Assembly (NCBI GenBank): GCA_029941885.1
Contig: JAPYTP010000019.1
Coordinates: 1-49,076, forward strand
Direction: 5' to 3'
Length of the DNA stretch: 49,076 bases
DNA from: Myxococcota bacterium
GTDB lineage: Bacteria; Myxococcota_A; UBA9160; UBA4427
The first letter of the stretch is position 1, and every line of letters starts with the position of its first letter. The position numbers and the translations under genes are program-made. The notes beneath the pieces were generated by a model. It was given only the letters and a program-made list of their open reading frames with translations. It ran no database searches and had not been told where the DNA came from. Below, piece by piece: positions 26,606 to 35,004 of this stretch.

Positions 26606-27340
26606 TCAGACCAACCTGAACTCCACTCCGGCGAGATCGAACCGCTCCCCGACCCGTTCGGGTAGGGTCGCACGGAGTTCGATCGCGGAGAGGCCCTCGA
26701 GTTCATCCGCCTTCGTCTCGCGGAACCCGATCGCCCCCTGATCCAATTCGATTCGACCTCGATCGTCGACGACAAGCCCGAGAACCTCGCTCCAGCGATG
26801 CGACAAGCGTTTCGGGTCCGGACTGCGAAGTTCGATTCCGACGAGGCCATCGACGACATCCTGGCAGATGAAATCCCGCCATCGGGGCCCCGCCCCCGCC
26901 CACGAATCCGGGGGATCCGGCTGATCCAACGAAATCATCATTCCGCCCGTGTCGCTCGGGTGCAGGTGGATTCCCGCCCAATCCTGACCGTCCACGGAAT
27001 CGCGAGTCTCGGCTTCGAAGGCGATCCGCAACCCGAGCTGGCCGATCCGTTCCCGCCAGGGCGTCAAGTCGCGGGTCTGCAGGATCACCATATAGCCGCC
27101 ATCGCCACCTAGGCGATCGAGATGACGCCCTCCCGGAGTGTCCGCCCGCGTTGGCGCGAGGACCTCGATGAAGGTCGTTCCCATCGGCAGGACGACGTTT
27201 TCGAGTCCCCAGCGATCGACGCTCGGGTCCCGAAAGGCGACGCGCAGACCGAGCGCCTTTCCGAAGGCCAACTCGACGGCTCCTAGATCACGCACGATGA
27301 GCGTGATCTGCAGCAGACCCAATCGCCGAGGGTCCGTCAT
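26606..27340 (-). CDS. VOC superfamily (glyoxalase/bleomycin-resistance fold) protein
   Basis: A 244-residue protein with paired beta-alpha-beta-beta-beta modules. It opens with LGLLQITLIVRDLGAVELAF, a classical VOC first strand and helix. The first half resembles the Glyoxalase_3-type domain (GTTFIEVLAPT), and the second half repeats the pattern from VVDGLVGIELRSPD onward. Metal ligands are not obvious to me, so catalysis is unproven. ATG 27340 is chosen because GGGAGG lies 6 nt upstream; the frame continues six codons further. It is co-directional with the SDR and divergent from an enoyl-CoA hydratase. Confidence 0.76.
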   Translation of the reverse strand: MTDPRRLGLLQITLIVRDLGAVELAFGKALGLRVAFRDPSVDRWGLENVVLPMGTTFIEVLAPTRADTPGGRHLDRLGGDGGYMVILQTRDLTPWRERIGQLGLRIAFEAETRDSVDGQDWAGIHLHPSDTGGMMISLDQPDPPDSWAGAGPRWRDFICQDVVDGLVGIELRSPDPKRLSHRWSEVLGLVVDDRGRIELDQGAIGFRETKADELEGLSAIELRATLPERVGERFDLAGVEFRLV

Positions 27341-27432
27341 TGCGCGCCTCCCTCGCATAGCTGCCCAGCGCGCACGTGCTCGCGACGTCCGGGCTATCGT
27401 CGAGCCTACCTACCCGATGGAGTTCCCGCACC

Positions 27433-28209
27433 ATGAGCGAATCGACTGTTCTCTACGAAGTCCGCGACGGCGTGGCGACGATCACGCTGAACCGACCCCG
27501 GGCAAAGAACGCACTCTCTACGGCGCTGATGCGCGACCTGACGAACGCGCTCGAGACGGCGAGTCGGGACGAGGTCGTTCGCGTCGTGATCCTCACAGGT
27601 GCCGGAGACGCCTTCTGCGCCGGCGTCGACCTGAAGGAATTCGGTCAGGCCAGCGACGAGGCGGATTCCCAGCAACAGCCGAATTGCTGGGATGCTATGG
27701 AGGCTTGCGTGAAGCCGATCATCGGCGCGGTCAACGGCCCGGCCATCACCGGCGGCTTCGAGATCGCGCTGGCGTGTGACGTGTTGATCGCCGGAAGAAA
27801 TGCCCGCTTCGCAGACACCCATGGCCGTGTCGGTGTACTGCCCGGAGCGGGGCTCTCCCAGCGTCTGTCCCGCGCGGTCGGGATCTATCGCGCCAAATAC
27901 CTGTCGCTCACTGGAAATTTCCTGTCCGCCGCCGACGCCGCGGAATGGGGGCTCGTCAGTCACGTCGTCGACGACGATGCCCTCATCACCACGGCCAGAC
28001 GGATCGCAGACGATATGTTAGGCCTGATGCCGCATATGCTTCCGGCAATGAAGGAGCTGATCGATGATGGTTTCGAGGCGCCTTTCGGCGAGGGCATGAA
28101 GCTCGAATCGCGTCGCTCCATCGAGTATGTCAGGAAGATGAAGCCGATGCAGGGAGCCAACGCGGCCTTCGAAGACGTTCGCCGACGCGGCCGGTCCCAA
28201 AAGAGTTAG
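27433..28209 (+). CDS. enoyl-CoA hydratase/isomerase family protein
   Basis: A 258-residue crotonase-fold enzyme. It has the N-terminal YEVRDGVATITLNRPRAKNALS. The first oxyanion segment is AGDAFCAGVDLKEFG, and the second is AVNGPAITGGFEIALACDVL. The Glu residues normally used for hydration fall in FADTHGRVGVLPGAG, where Gly-Val-Leu replaces the Glu-containing sequence of true hydratases, so isomerase- or ligase-like chemistry is possible. ATG 27433 starts the family sequence and has GGAG about 9 nt upstream. It is likely part of the acyl-CoA catabolic set of this window. Confidence 0.88.
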   Translation: MSESTVLYEVRDGVATITLNRPRAKNALSTALMRDLTNALETASRDEVVRVVILTGAGDAFCAGVDLKEFGQASDEADSQQQPNCWDAMEACVKPIIGAVNGPAITGGFEIALACDVLIAGRNARFADTHGRVGVLPGAGLSQRLSRAVGIYRAKYLSLTGNFLSAADAAEWGLVSHVVDDDALITTARRIADDMLGLMPHMLPAMKELIDDGFEAPFGEGMKLESRRSIEYVRKMKPMQGANAAFEDVRRRGRSQKS

Positions 28210-28239
28210 GCGGTCGATCCGGATCCGACCCCGGGTCCG

Positions 28240-28695
28240 CTATTCGATCAGGACGTTCGGCTCGCCGAACCCGGACTGCTTGCATGCCGCGAGATAGAAT
28301 TGCAGAGTCGTCGTGGCGTCGACCACACTCGTGACGTTTCCGTCTTCGTCCAGGTTGATATTCGCGCCATACATCTGAAACCAGACCCGCGTCTCGTCTT
28401 CGATGCACTGCAACGTATGGACCGAGCCCGCCGGCTCGTAGAGAAACGACCCTGCTCGGTTCACGTAGTCGTATTCCTTGTACTTCCACGCACCCGCTGT
28501 CGTGTAGCCATAGACGGGCCCGGAATGTCGATGGGTCTGCACTTCGTATCCGGCCTGGAAGATATTCTCGATGATCCAGAGATTCTCGCCACGCTTCACT
28601 TGAAGGACCTTGAGCTTGGCGCCTTCTCCGATATCGACGAAGGGCAGATCGTCGACACCGACATGAATCGATTCAGCCGGGGCAAATGCGTCCAT
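28240..28695 (-). CDS. cupin protein, 2,4'-dihydroxyacetophenone dioxygenase-like
   Basis: A 151-residue single cupin. Metal ligands are seen in EVQTHRHSGPVYGYTTAG (H-x-H and a downstream Glu-like site) and GSVHTLQC. The overall shape matches the dihydroxyacetophenone dioxygenase group, which cleaves the C-C bond of hydroxyacetophenones. The assignment to that particular substrate is tentative, since many cupins share the fold. ATG 28695 is preceded by AGGAG at 6 nt; the frame runs upstream to 28905 without similarity. It is divergent from the M20 hydrolase gene. Confidence 0.72.
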   Translation of the reverse strand: MDAFAPAESIHVGVDDLPFVDIGEGAKLKVLQVKRGENLWIIENIFQAGYEVQTHRHSGPVYGYTTAGAWKYKEYDYVNRAGSFLYEPAGSVHTLQCIEDETRVWFQMYGANINLDEDGNVTSVVDATTTLQFYLAACKQSGFGEPNVLIE

Positions 28696-28835
28696 CAGTG
28701 GCTCCTGCCGTCGCTCGACGGTGATGTGACTCGGAGGTGTGCTCAGAAGAGTTGCCTCTCGCCGAACGCCGAGTGGTATCCTACGACGTCCGAAGGATAA
28801 GTCAGTCATTCCGCCCGAGCGAGGCCACGAAAGCC

Positions 28836-30035
28836 ATGTCCGTAGATCTAGAAACCCACACTTCTCTGGCTGCTCTTCTGGAAGATGCCAAGCGGCTCCA
28901 CCCACGCCTGGTCGATCTCCGCAGGAGCATCCACGAGGAACCGGAGCTCGGACTCTTCACCCCGGCGACTCGAGCGAAGATCCTCGATGATCTCGCAGAT
29001 CTCGATCTCGAAGTATCGCTGCACGACAAGACGAGCGGGATCGTGGCCACCCTGCGCGGCGGAAAGCCCGGCAAGCGTCTTCTCCTGCGAGGAGATATGG
29101 ATGCGCTCCCGATGCCCGAGCACACGGGCCTGCCCTTTCGAAGCAAGCACGCGGAGCGGATGCATGCGTGCGGACACGATGCCCATGTGGCAATGCTCGC
29201 TGGCGCGGCACGTCTCCTCTCCGCTCGCCGAGCGGATTTGTCGGGCGAGATCGTCTTCATGTTTCAACCCGGCGAAGAGAGTTACGGTGGCGCGGAGGTC
29301 ATGCTGACGGAGGGGATGCCCGAAGTCGACGCGGCCTTCGCGATGCATGTCGCCCCCCAGATTCCAACCGGAATGGTCGGAACAAAGCCCGGTGCGATCA
29401 TGGCTTCCTTCGACGATTTCGAGATCGAGGTGCGCGGGCGAGGCGGCCACGCATCGATGCCTCACGACTGCATCGACCCGATCCCGATCGCCTGTCTGAT
29501 CGTTCAGGCTCTCCAGAACTTCGTGACTCGGCAGATCCCTGCAACCGATCCCGGCGTCCTGACGGTCGCTCAATTCCACGCGGGGACGACCAACAACGTC
29601 ATCCCGGATTCCGTTCGAATGACCGGGACGATGCGGGCCCTTTCCGACAAGACGCGCGCCTTGATGATCGAAGGCCTGCCGCGCATCAGCGAGGGCATCG
29701 CGCGGGCACATGAGGCCGAAGCCACGATCGAACTCAGTGCGGGCTATCCGGTCGTGGTAAACGATGACGACTTCGAGTCGTTCGCTCGGAACGTGGTCAG
29801 CGATCTGCTCGGTGCGCAGGCCGTCCTCCCCCTTCCGACACCGGTGATGGGCGCCGAGGACTTCTCCTACGTGCTCGATCGTGTGCCAGGAGCCATGCTG
29901 CTCCTCGGCGTACGCCCGCCCGGCACTTCGGATCCGGCCCCGTGTCACTCGAGCAAGATGATGCTCGACGAAGAGGCGATGGTCGTCGGTACCGCGCTCC
30001 ATGCCTCGGTCGCCACGCGCTTTCTCGCGGGCTGA
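28836..30035 (+). CDS. M20 family metallo-amidohydrolase
   Basis: A 399-residue dinuclear-metal hydrolase of the IAA-amino-acid/hippurate hydrolase branch. The metal ligands lie in LLRGDMDALPM, MHACGHDAHVAMLAG and FQPGEES (catalytic Glu pair), with the later ligand His in PAPCHSSKM. The dimerisation domain lies in the middle (GHASMPHDCIDPI). It should cleave an N-acyl or amide bond in the cytoplasm, releasing an acid and an amino acid. ATG 28836 fits the family N-terminus. It is followed by the DUF5718 gene 163 nt away. Confidence 0.92.
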   Translation: MSVDLETHTSLAALLEDAKRLHPRLVDLRRSIHEEPELGLFTPATRAKILDDLADLDLEVSLHDKTSGIVATLRGGKPGKRLLLRGDMDALPMPEHTGLPFRSKHAERMHACGHDAHVAMLAGAARLLSARRADLSGEIVFMFQPGEESYGGAEVMLTEGMPEVDAAFAMHVAPQIPTGMVGTKPGAIMASFDDFEIEVRGRGGHASMPHDCIDPIPIACLIVQALQNFVTRQIPATDPGVLTVAQFHAGTTNNVIPDSVRMTGTMRALSDKTRALMIEGLPRISEGIARAHEAEATIELSAGYPVVVNDDDFESFARNVVSDLLGAQAVLPLPTPVMGAEDFSYVLDRVPGAMLLLGVRPPGTSDPAPCHSSKMMLDEEAMVVGTALHASVATRFLAG

Positions 30036-30198
30036 AGCCGAACTCGCTGCCGGACGCCAGACGAGAAGCCGGCTGCTGCCCTGCTAGACTGCGCCGCCCG
30101 ATCACTCGCCGTACAGCCAGGCCGATCGGACCTTTCAAGTTTCGCACAGAGCCGCCCTCGGAACCCCACCGAACGGAACCCGTCAGGAGGAAGAGCGA

Positions 30199-31038
30199 GT
30201 GGACTGGGAGCGTGTCATCGGCCTCGGTGTCGCCGGCAATTTTGCTGGTCGCCTCGAGCAGGCGGGTGAAGCCGACGATTTCAAGGATCTCTTCGTCGAG
30301 GACGCGGCCGCGCCGAAGGGCGTGTTCCCCTTCTATGTGCCGCGAAGTGATCCGGAAGCGGGCGATCATTTCCTCCACATATGTCCCATCTCCGCCGCGC
30401 GCGTCCGCCTCGGCGAAGACCTTGAAAAGCATCAGATCGAGCCCGAGGTCTCCCTGCTCTGTGATCTCGTCTACGAAAATGATCGTGTCACGCAAATCGT
30501 GCCGCGCGAGGCAATGGCGCACAACGACTGTTCGATCCGACGCGAAGGCGCCAAGAAGATCAGCGAAAAGAAGAATGGGGGGGCGGATACGAAGGGGACG
30601 GCTGCTCAGTCGATCACCGTCGATCGCTTCGAAATGGCAGGCGTGCTCGACGGATATCGGATTGCATCCTACCTGCTTCGCGAAGGAGAGCTCAGCGAAT
30701 ACGGCGTCGACTCCTCGGTCTCGACCTATAGCTACCTGTACGGTCAGCTCCTCGATTGGCTGGTCGCCAAGCTGAATGATCAGGTCGACGAGGGCCCGCT
30801 CGAGAACATCGCCGAATGGCTCGCGATCGCCGGCCAGCCGGCGCAGGCGCTGATCAGCATCGGCGCCACTCGCTATACCGAATTCGGTGAGGCGACGTTC
30901 CTCGAACACGGCGACCACGTCGTCGTCGCGGTCTACGACGGAAATCGCTTCGATACGGGGGCCATCCGACGAATGGCTCGCGGCGAAGATCCGGTCCCGA
31001 AAGATGGGATCTCCCTACTTCGCCAGGAAGTCGTCTGA
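30199..31038 (+). CDS. DUF5718 family protein
   Basis: A 279-residue protein with the distinctive opening VIGLGVAGNFAGRLEQAGEA and PKGVFPFYVP, which I recognise as the family labelled DUF5718. No catalytic motif or function is established. The Gly-rich start looks like a nucleotide- or FAA hydrolase-like pocket but this is only a guess. It contains the conserved-looking CDLVYEND and a segment ISIGATRYTEFGEATFLEHGD near the C-terminus. GTG at 30199 is preceded by AGGAGG at 8 nt. The ZIP transporter gene follows six nt after its stop, so co-expression is likely. Confidence 0.72.
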   Translation: MDWERVIGLGVAGNFAGRLEQAGEADDFKDLFVEDAAAPKGVFPFYVPRSDPEAGDHFLHICPISAARVRLGEDLEKHQIEPEVSLLCDLVYENDRVTQIVPREAMAHNDCSIRREGAKKISEKKNGGADTKGTAAQSITVDRFEMAGVLDGYRIASYLLREGELSEYGVDSSVSTYSYLYGQLLDWLVAKLNDQVDEGPLENIAEWLAIAGQPAQALISIGATRYTEFGEATFLEHGDHVVVAVYDGNRFDTGAIRRMARGEDPVPKDGISLLRQEVV

Positions 31039-31044
31039 CACACC

Positions 31045-31842
31045 GTGTTCGAAATCAAGCTCGTACTTCTGATCGCAATCCTCGCCGCTGGCGCTGCCGG
31101 CGGCGCCCTTCCGCTTTTGCGGCGAAAAGTCACGGTGAACGATCGCATGCTTGGCTGGGGCAACGCATTTGCCGCCGGGGTCTTCCTCGCGGCGGGAATC
31201 GTCCACATGCTCCCGGACGCGGACCGGACCTGGAACCGCCTCGGGTGGGACTACCCGATGGCCTTTGCCCTCGCGGGATTCGCGTTCACGTTCATGCTTC
31301 TGGTCGAGCACGTGCTCCTACCGGAGCACGCGCATGAAGAGGTCCACGCCCCGTCCGGTGAGCGCTTCGCGCGGATTGCCGAGCATCATCAGGATGCGCT
31401 CGCCGCCTATGCCGTCTTGACCGCGCTCTCGATCCACGCGCTGCTCGCCGGCCTGGCGCTCGGAGCCGAACCGGATCTGGCCCGGGCTCTCGTGATCTCT
31501 CTCGCGATCATCGCCCACAAGACCGCGGCCGGATTCGCACTCGGAGTGTCGCTCGCGCGCAGTCCCCTGCCCCGAGCACAATGCTGGAGACTGATCGCCC
31601 TCTTCGCTCTAGCGACACCCGTCGGCGGCCTGATCGGGGCTTTCCTCGGCGAGACGATCGAAGGACGCCTGGGGGCCAGCCTCGAAGCGCTCTTCCTGTC
31701 GATCGCCGCAGGGACATTCATCTACGTGGCGACCTTCGACATCCTGCGCGACGAGTTCCCAGCGGCTGGCGGCCGCTTCACGAAATGGCTCGTCCTCACG
31801 GCAGGCGTCGCCTCGATGAGCTTGCTGGCGTTGTGGACGTAG
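31045..31842 (+). CDS. ZIP family divalent metal transporter
   Basis: A 265-residue protein with about eight hydrophobic segments. The pore-type motif lies in LSIHALLAGLALG (TM4) and AIIAHKTAAGFALG (TM5), where ZIP proteins carry paired His and Glu/Lys ligands. A His-rich cytoplasmic loop (PEHAHEEVHAP, then EHHQD) sits between TM3 and TM4. It probably moves zinc or iron into the cytoplasm. GTG at 31045 lies just after the DUF5718 stop. It converges on the methyltransferase gene. Confidence 0.87.
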   Translation: MFEIKLVLLIAILAAGAAGGALPLLRRKVTVNDRMLGWGNAFAAGVFLAAGIVHMLPDADRTWNRLGWDYPMAFALAGFAFTFMLLVEHVLLPEHAHEEVHAPSGERFARIAEHHQDALAAYAVLTALSIHALLAGLALGAEPDLARALVISLAIIAHKTAAGFALGVSLARSPLPRAQCWRLIALFALATPVGGLIGAFLGETIEGRLGASLEALFLSIAAGTFIYVATFDILRDEFPAAGGRFTKWLVLTAGVASMSLLALWT

Positions 31843-31861
31843 AATGGGCCTCTCCCGCCCC

Positions 31862-32482
31862 CTAACGCTGGGTGGCGGATCCCCAATACTGAAACGCCGC
31901 GATCTTCGGCGTGCCCGGCAGGTACATCGTGTCGATCTCTTCGATCTTGAATCCCGCTCCTTCCAGGGCATGGGGGATTTCACGATTGATGTTGCAGCCT
32001 CCGGCGAGCCTCTTCCAGATCGGATTCACGCGATCCTGCCATTTTCGAACGCCGGCGTCCGGCGCCGCTCCATGCTCCGCGAAGAGCAAGCGACCACCGG
32101 GTTTGAGGACGCGGCGCATTTGATCGAGAGCCCTCGCAAAGTCGCGAATCGTACAGAGAGTGAATGTGAGCAACACGGTATCTGCACTGTCATCGTCCAG
32201 CGGAATCTCCTCGCCCGGAAGCCCGAGCCACTCGACGGGAAAGGGTGATGCAGCGATCCGCGGAGCCGCCTTCCGACGCATCGCCTCGGAGGGCTCGAGT
32301 CCCCAGACCATTTCGACCTTGCTCGGGTCGTAGAAGGGAATGTTGATTCCAGGACCCATCCCGACCTCGAGGATCCGTCCCTTGGCGTGGGGAACGACTT
32401 TCTCGCGCTGTTTCAGGATGGGCTTGGTCGAACAGCCCACTTCGATCAACTTCGGCACGATGCGGTTCTCGTAGAATCCCAT
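31862..32482 (-). CDS. class I SAM-dependent methyltransferase (METTL7/PE-methyltransferase-like)
   Basis: A 206-residue cytosolic methyltransferase. Motif I is ILEVGMGPGINIPFY, with the acidic Glu in WGLEPSEAM following as motif II. The post-motif region has LLTFTLCTIRDFARALDQ, and LKPGGRLLFAEHG is motif III. The C-terminal YLPGTPKIAAFQYWGSA is characteristic of METTL7-type and small phospholipid methyltransferases. The acceptor may be a lipid or a small thiol. It diverges from a second, exported-looking methyltransferase. Confidence 0.87.
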   Translation of the reverse strand: MGFYENRIVPKLIEVGCSTKPILKQREKVVPHAKGRILEVGMGPGINIPFYDPSKVEMVWGLEPSEAMRRKAAPRIAASPFPVEWLGLPGEEIPLDDDSADTVLLTFTLCTIRDFARALDQMRRVLKPGGRLLFAEHGAAPDAGVRKWQDRVNPIWKRLAGGCNINREIPHALEGAGFKIEEIDTMYLPGTPKIAAFQYWGSATQR

Positions 32483-32627
32483 TCAGTTCTCCAATGTTCG
32501 GATCTCACGGTTCCTGGGCGCGTGGCGTCGAGAAGGGACTGTGCGAATGTTCAGGACCGCGACCGTTCCCGAGCTTCGGGTCGGGGGGCGGGCCTCGCAA
32601 GACCTCGAATGTGGATGGGAGTCCGCC

Positions 32628-33359
32628 ATGAATCCGACACGCATAGGCCTGCGTGCCCCGGCGAAAAGCCTTGCCGTCCTGCTCGTTGCGTCCGGGCTCA
32701 TCGGCTGCTCGGGCCTCGTCGGGCCCACACCCGAGGGTCTACCGGAAGGAATCAACGACAATTTTCTGTCCGAAGATCTCGACATCGAAGCATACGTCGA
32801 ACGCTTCGAGGGGGAATCCCGAGCGGTGTTCGCGGAGCGCCAGACCATCGTCGACTCATTGGACCTGTCGCCGGGCGACTCCGTCGCGGATATCGGCGCC
32901 GGGACCGGCTTTTTCAGCTTTCTCTTCAACCAGACGGTGACCGATACGGGACGGGTCTACGCCGTCGAGATCTCGCCCGGCTTCCTGAGACACCTGCGCG
33001 AGCGCGTTCAGAAGGAAGCGCCCGAGTCGATGCGGGTCGTCGAAGGAACCGCACACTCCGTCGCCCTCCCAGACGCGTCGATCGACCTCGCATTCATCTG
33101 TGACGTCTACCACCACTTCGAATATCCGGAGGATTCCCTCGCGAGTCTCCACGCAGCGATCCGACCCGGCGGCTCGCTCGTGCTCGTCGAGTTCGAACGC
33201 ATTCCCGGCAAGAGTCCGAAATGGTTGATGGAGCATGTACGAGCTGGACGCGACGTCTTTCGAGCCGAAATCGAGGCCGCGGGCTTCGCATTCAGTGAGG
33301 AGATCGAACTCGATCGGCTCGATGACAACTACGTCCTTCGCTTCGATCGCGTCGAATAG
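32628..33359 (+). CDS. class I SAM-dependent methyltransferase with lipoprotein signal
   Basis: A 243-residue protein. It has a positively charged start, a hydrophobic segment (SLAVLLVASGLIGC) and a lipobox LIGC with Cys at about residue 26, so it is predicted to be a lipoprotein. The rest is a methyltransferase: motif I VADIGAGTGFFSFLF, VYAVEISPGFLRHLRERV, and IRPGGSLVLVEFERIPG. S-adenosylmethionine is not normally available outside the cytoplasm, so the export and the fold do not fit easily. The start with GGGAG before ATG 32628 is well placed. It faces away from the cytosolic methyltransferase. Confidence 0.83.
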   Translation: MNPTRIGLRAPAKSLAVLLVASGLIGCSGLVGPTPEGLPEGINDNFLSEDLDIEAYVERFEGESRAVFAERQTIVDSLDLSPGDSVADIGAGTGFFSFLFNQTVTDTGRVYAVEISPGFLRHLRERVQKEAPESMRVVEGTAHSVALPDASIDLAFICDVYHHFEYPEDSLASLHAAIRPGGSLVLVEFERIPGKSPKWLMEHVRAGRDVFRAEIEAAGFAFSEEIELDRLDDNYVLRFDRVE

Positions 33360-33430
33360 CCGATTCGAAGTCGCCACCCCACTCATTCATCCGGGCTACC
33401 CGCCCGCGGTCCGGATAACCAGGAGAACTG

Positions 33431-34246
33431 ATGTCGGATCCCGTTGGCGACCCATCCGAAACTGAAATGGCGCGCGACGTTCTCACCGAACGAGTGGATC
33501 AGATTCTCGTCGTCACCTTCAACCGCCCCGAACGAATGAACTCGATCGGCGGGAACACCATCGATCTCCTGAGCGAAATATTTCTCGACGCCGAACACGA
33601 TCGCGATGTCCGGGCCATCATCCTGACGGGGACGGGTCGCGCCTTCTGTTCGGGACTGGACCTGAAGGATGTCTCGAGCGGAAACACGAACGTCACGCAA
33701 AACGCCGGAGGCTTCAAAATCAACGAGACCCCACCCTTCGTCCTGCGCCGCATGGACACACCGATCGTTTGCGCCCTGAATGGACCCGCTGCGGGTTACG
33801 GAATGGATCTGGCGCTGGGCTGCGACTTCATCCTCGCGTCGGATCGCGCCAAATTCGTGCCGCCGGTTCGACGCGGTGTGATCCCCGAAAGCGGAGGAAC
33901 CTGGCTGCTGCCTCGTCTCGTCGGTTGGCACAAGGCCTGCGAGATCACGCTCCTGGCTCGTACCCTCGAAGCCGCAGACATCGAACGTCTCGGCCTCGCG
34001 AATCGCGTAGTTCCGCACGACGAACTCATGGACGAAGCGATGTCCTGGGCGAGTGAACTCGCGTCGAATGCACCGCTCGCCGTCGCTGCGGCGAAGCGCT
34101 CGATGAGGCTCGGGCTCGACTCGACTTTCGAGGCGAATTCGAGTGCGGTGATGGCCGAACTGATGCAACTCTTCAGAAGCGAGGATTTCAAGGAATCCCT
34201 GGTCGCCTTCATGCAAAAGCGGCCGGCCAAATTCGAAGGACGTTAG
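33431..34246 (+). CDS. enoyl-CoA hydratase/isomerase family protein
   Basis: A 271-residue crotonase-fold protein. It shows LVVTFNRPERMNSIGGN, the oxyanion segment GTGRAFCSGLDLKDV, CALNGPAAGYGMDLALGCDF and the later RRGVIPESGGTWLLPRLVG, where the Glu occupies the position normally used for hydration or isomerisation. The C-terminal Lys-rich part (FMQKRPAKF) is typical. GGAG lies 7 nt upstream of the ATG. It follows the lipoprotein methyltransferase by 71 nt. It can act with the other acyl-CoA enzymes but its substrate is unknown. Confidence 0.9.
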   Translation: MSDPVGDPSETEMARDVLTERVDQILVVTFNRPERMNSIGGNTIDLLSEIFLDAEHDRDVRAIILTGTGRAFCSGLDLKDVSSGNTNVTQNAGGFKINETPPFVLRRMDTPIVCALNGPAAGYGMDLALGCDFILASDRAKFVPPVRRGVIPESGGTWLLPRLVGWHKACEITLLARTLEAADIERLGLANRVVPHDELMDEAMSWASELASNAPLAVAAAKRSMRLGLDSTFEANSSAVMAELMQLFRSEDFKESLVAFMQKRPAKFEGR

Positions 34247-34376
34247 GCGTCCCTTGCGCCTCCAGCGCAAGGATTCCGCTCGAGGCGGAAAGCGCGCGTC
34301 GTTTCGCGAGCAAACCACGCGAAATCCCCTTCTGGCCCTCAACCCCATCCAGAACACAGCCGATTTCCCTTTGGAA

Positions 34377-34640
34377 TCAAGCGTTCACGTCCGTCGCCTG
34401 CACCCGCAGTGCCGGGGAGGTGCCCGCCGGAGCCGGGTCGCCCACGGTCCACGGCACGAGGACGATGTCCTGAAGGCCCGTAATCATCGCGGTCTCACCC
34501 TGGATGATGGAGATGCCGGCCGTACCCGTCGAGATAAGACCCAAAGTACCATCGGTCGCCGCCGTAGCCGTCGTGCTGATGAGTAGAGCAGCGAGGCCGA
34601 CGAGACCGATCAACCACTGTCGCGAAAGAAAACGTGTCAT
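34377..34640 (-). CDS. small secreted protein, possibly a shortened coat-like protein
   Basis: An 87-residue protein with a clear signal peptide (RFLSRQWLIGLVGLAALLIS, cleavage near TATA-ATD). The mature part is about 65 residues long with DGTLGLISTGTAGISIIQG and ITGLQDIVLVPWT. It resembles the beginning of longer exported beta-sandwich proteins of the spore-coat-U/Csu type, which usually continue past this point with Cys-containing strands. It ends at TGA 34379-34377 soon after VQATDVNA. GGAGAAC lies 9 nt upstream of ATG 34640. Function unknown. Whether it is complete or truncated is uncertain. Confidence 0.55.
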   Translation of the reverse strand: MTRFLSRQWLIGLVGLAALLISTTATAATDGTLGLISTGTAGISIIQGETAMITGLQDIVLVPWTVGDPAPAGTSPALRVQATDVNA

Positions 34641-35004
34641 GATGTTGAGTTCTCCAGTTCTTTCCAGTTCGAAGATCGAATCCAGTTCATGGCCCGACAT
34701 TCCGGGCACTCTTGGATTCGGCCCTGCAAGCCAGCTCCTAAAGGTTTCCCCCTGCGAGGGAAGCGGATCCGCGAAAGGGGTCGGCAGCCCATTTCCCGAT
34801 CCCGGCCAATTCACAGAGGAAATCATCAAGATGACGATATCGGGATCCAATCATGGGTTTTGCGATGGATGTGGAAAATTTCAGGGGACCCGGAATCCCA
34901 CTTCGAGGGCCGCGAATGGCGGGGGGGATCACCTGATCTAGACTTGCCCGCCGTTCCCGCTCCGGGGCGGGCAATCCAGAAAGGGCCCGAAGGATCTCAA
35001 TCAG
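34641..35004. other. 364-base intergenic region between divergent genes
   Basis: This region should contain the promoters of the small secreted protein and of tupA. I see no gene in it. A 7-bp inverted repeat, GATCCCG at 34798-34804 and CGGGATC at 34841-34847, could be an operator but may be chance in GC-rich DNA. No recognisable molybdate- or tungstate-type riboswitch was identified. Confidence 0.4.

Noticed and set aside
34376-34380. TGA at the end of the small secreted protein as a third selenocysteine codon
   Set aside because: No Cys-equivalent redox motif surrounds it and the sequence after the TGA (starting FQREIG) has no family resemblance or matching hairpin.
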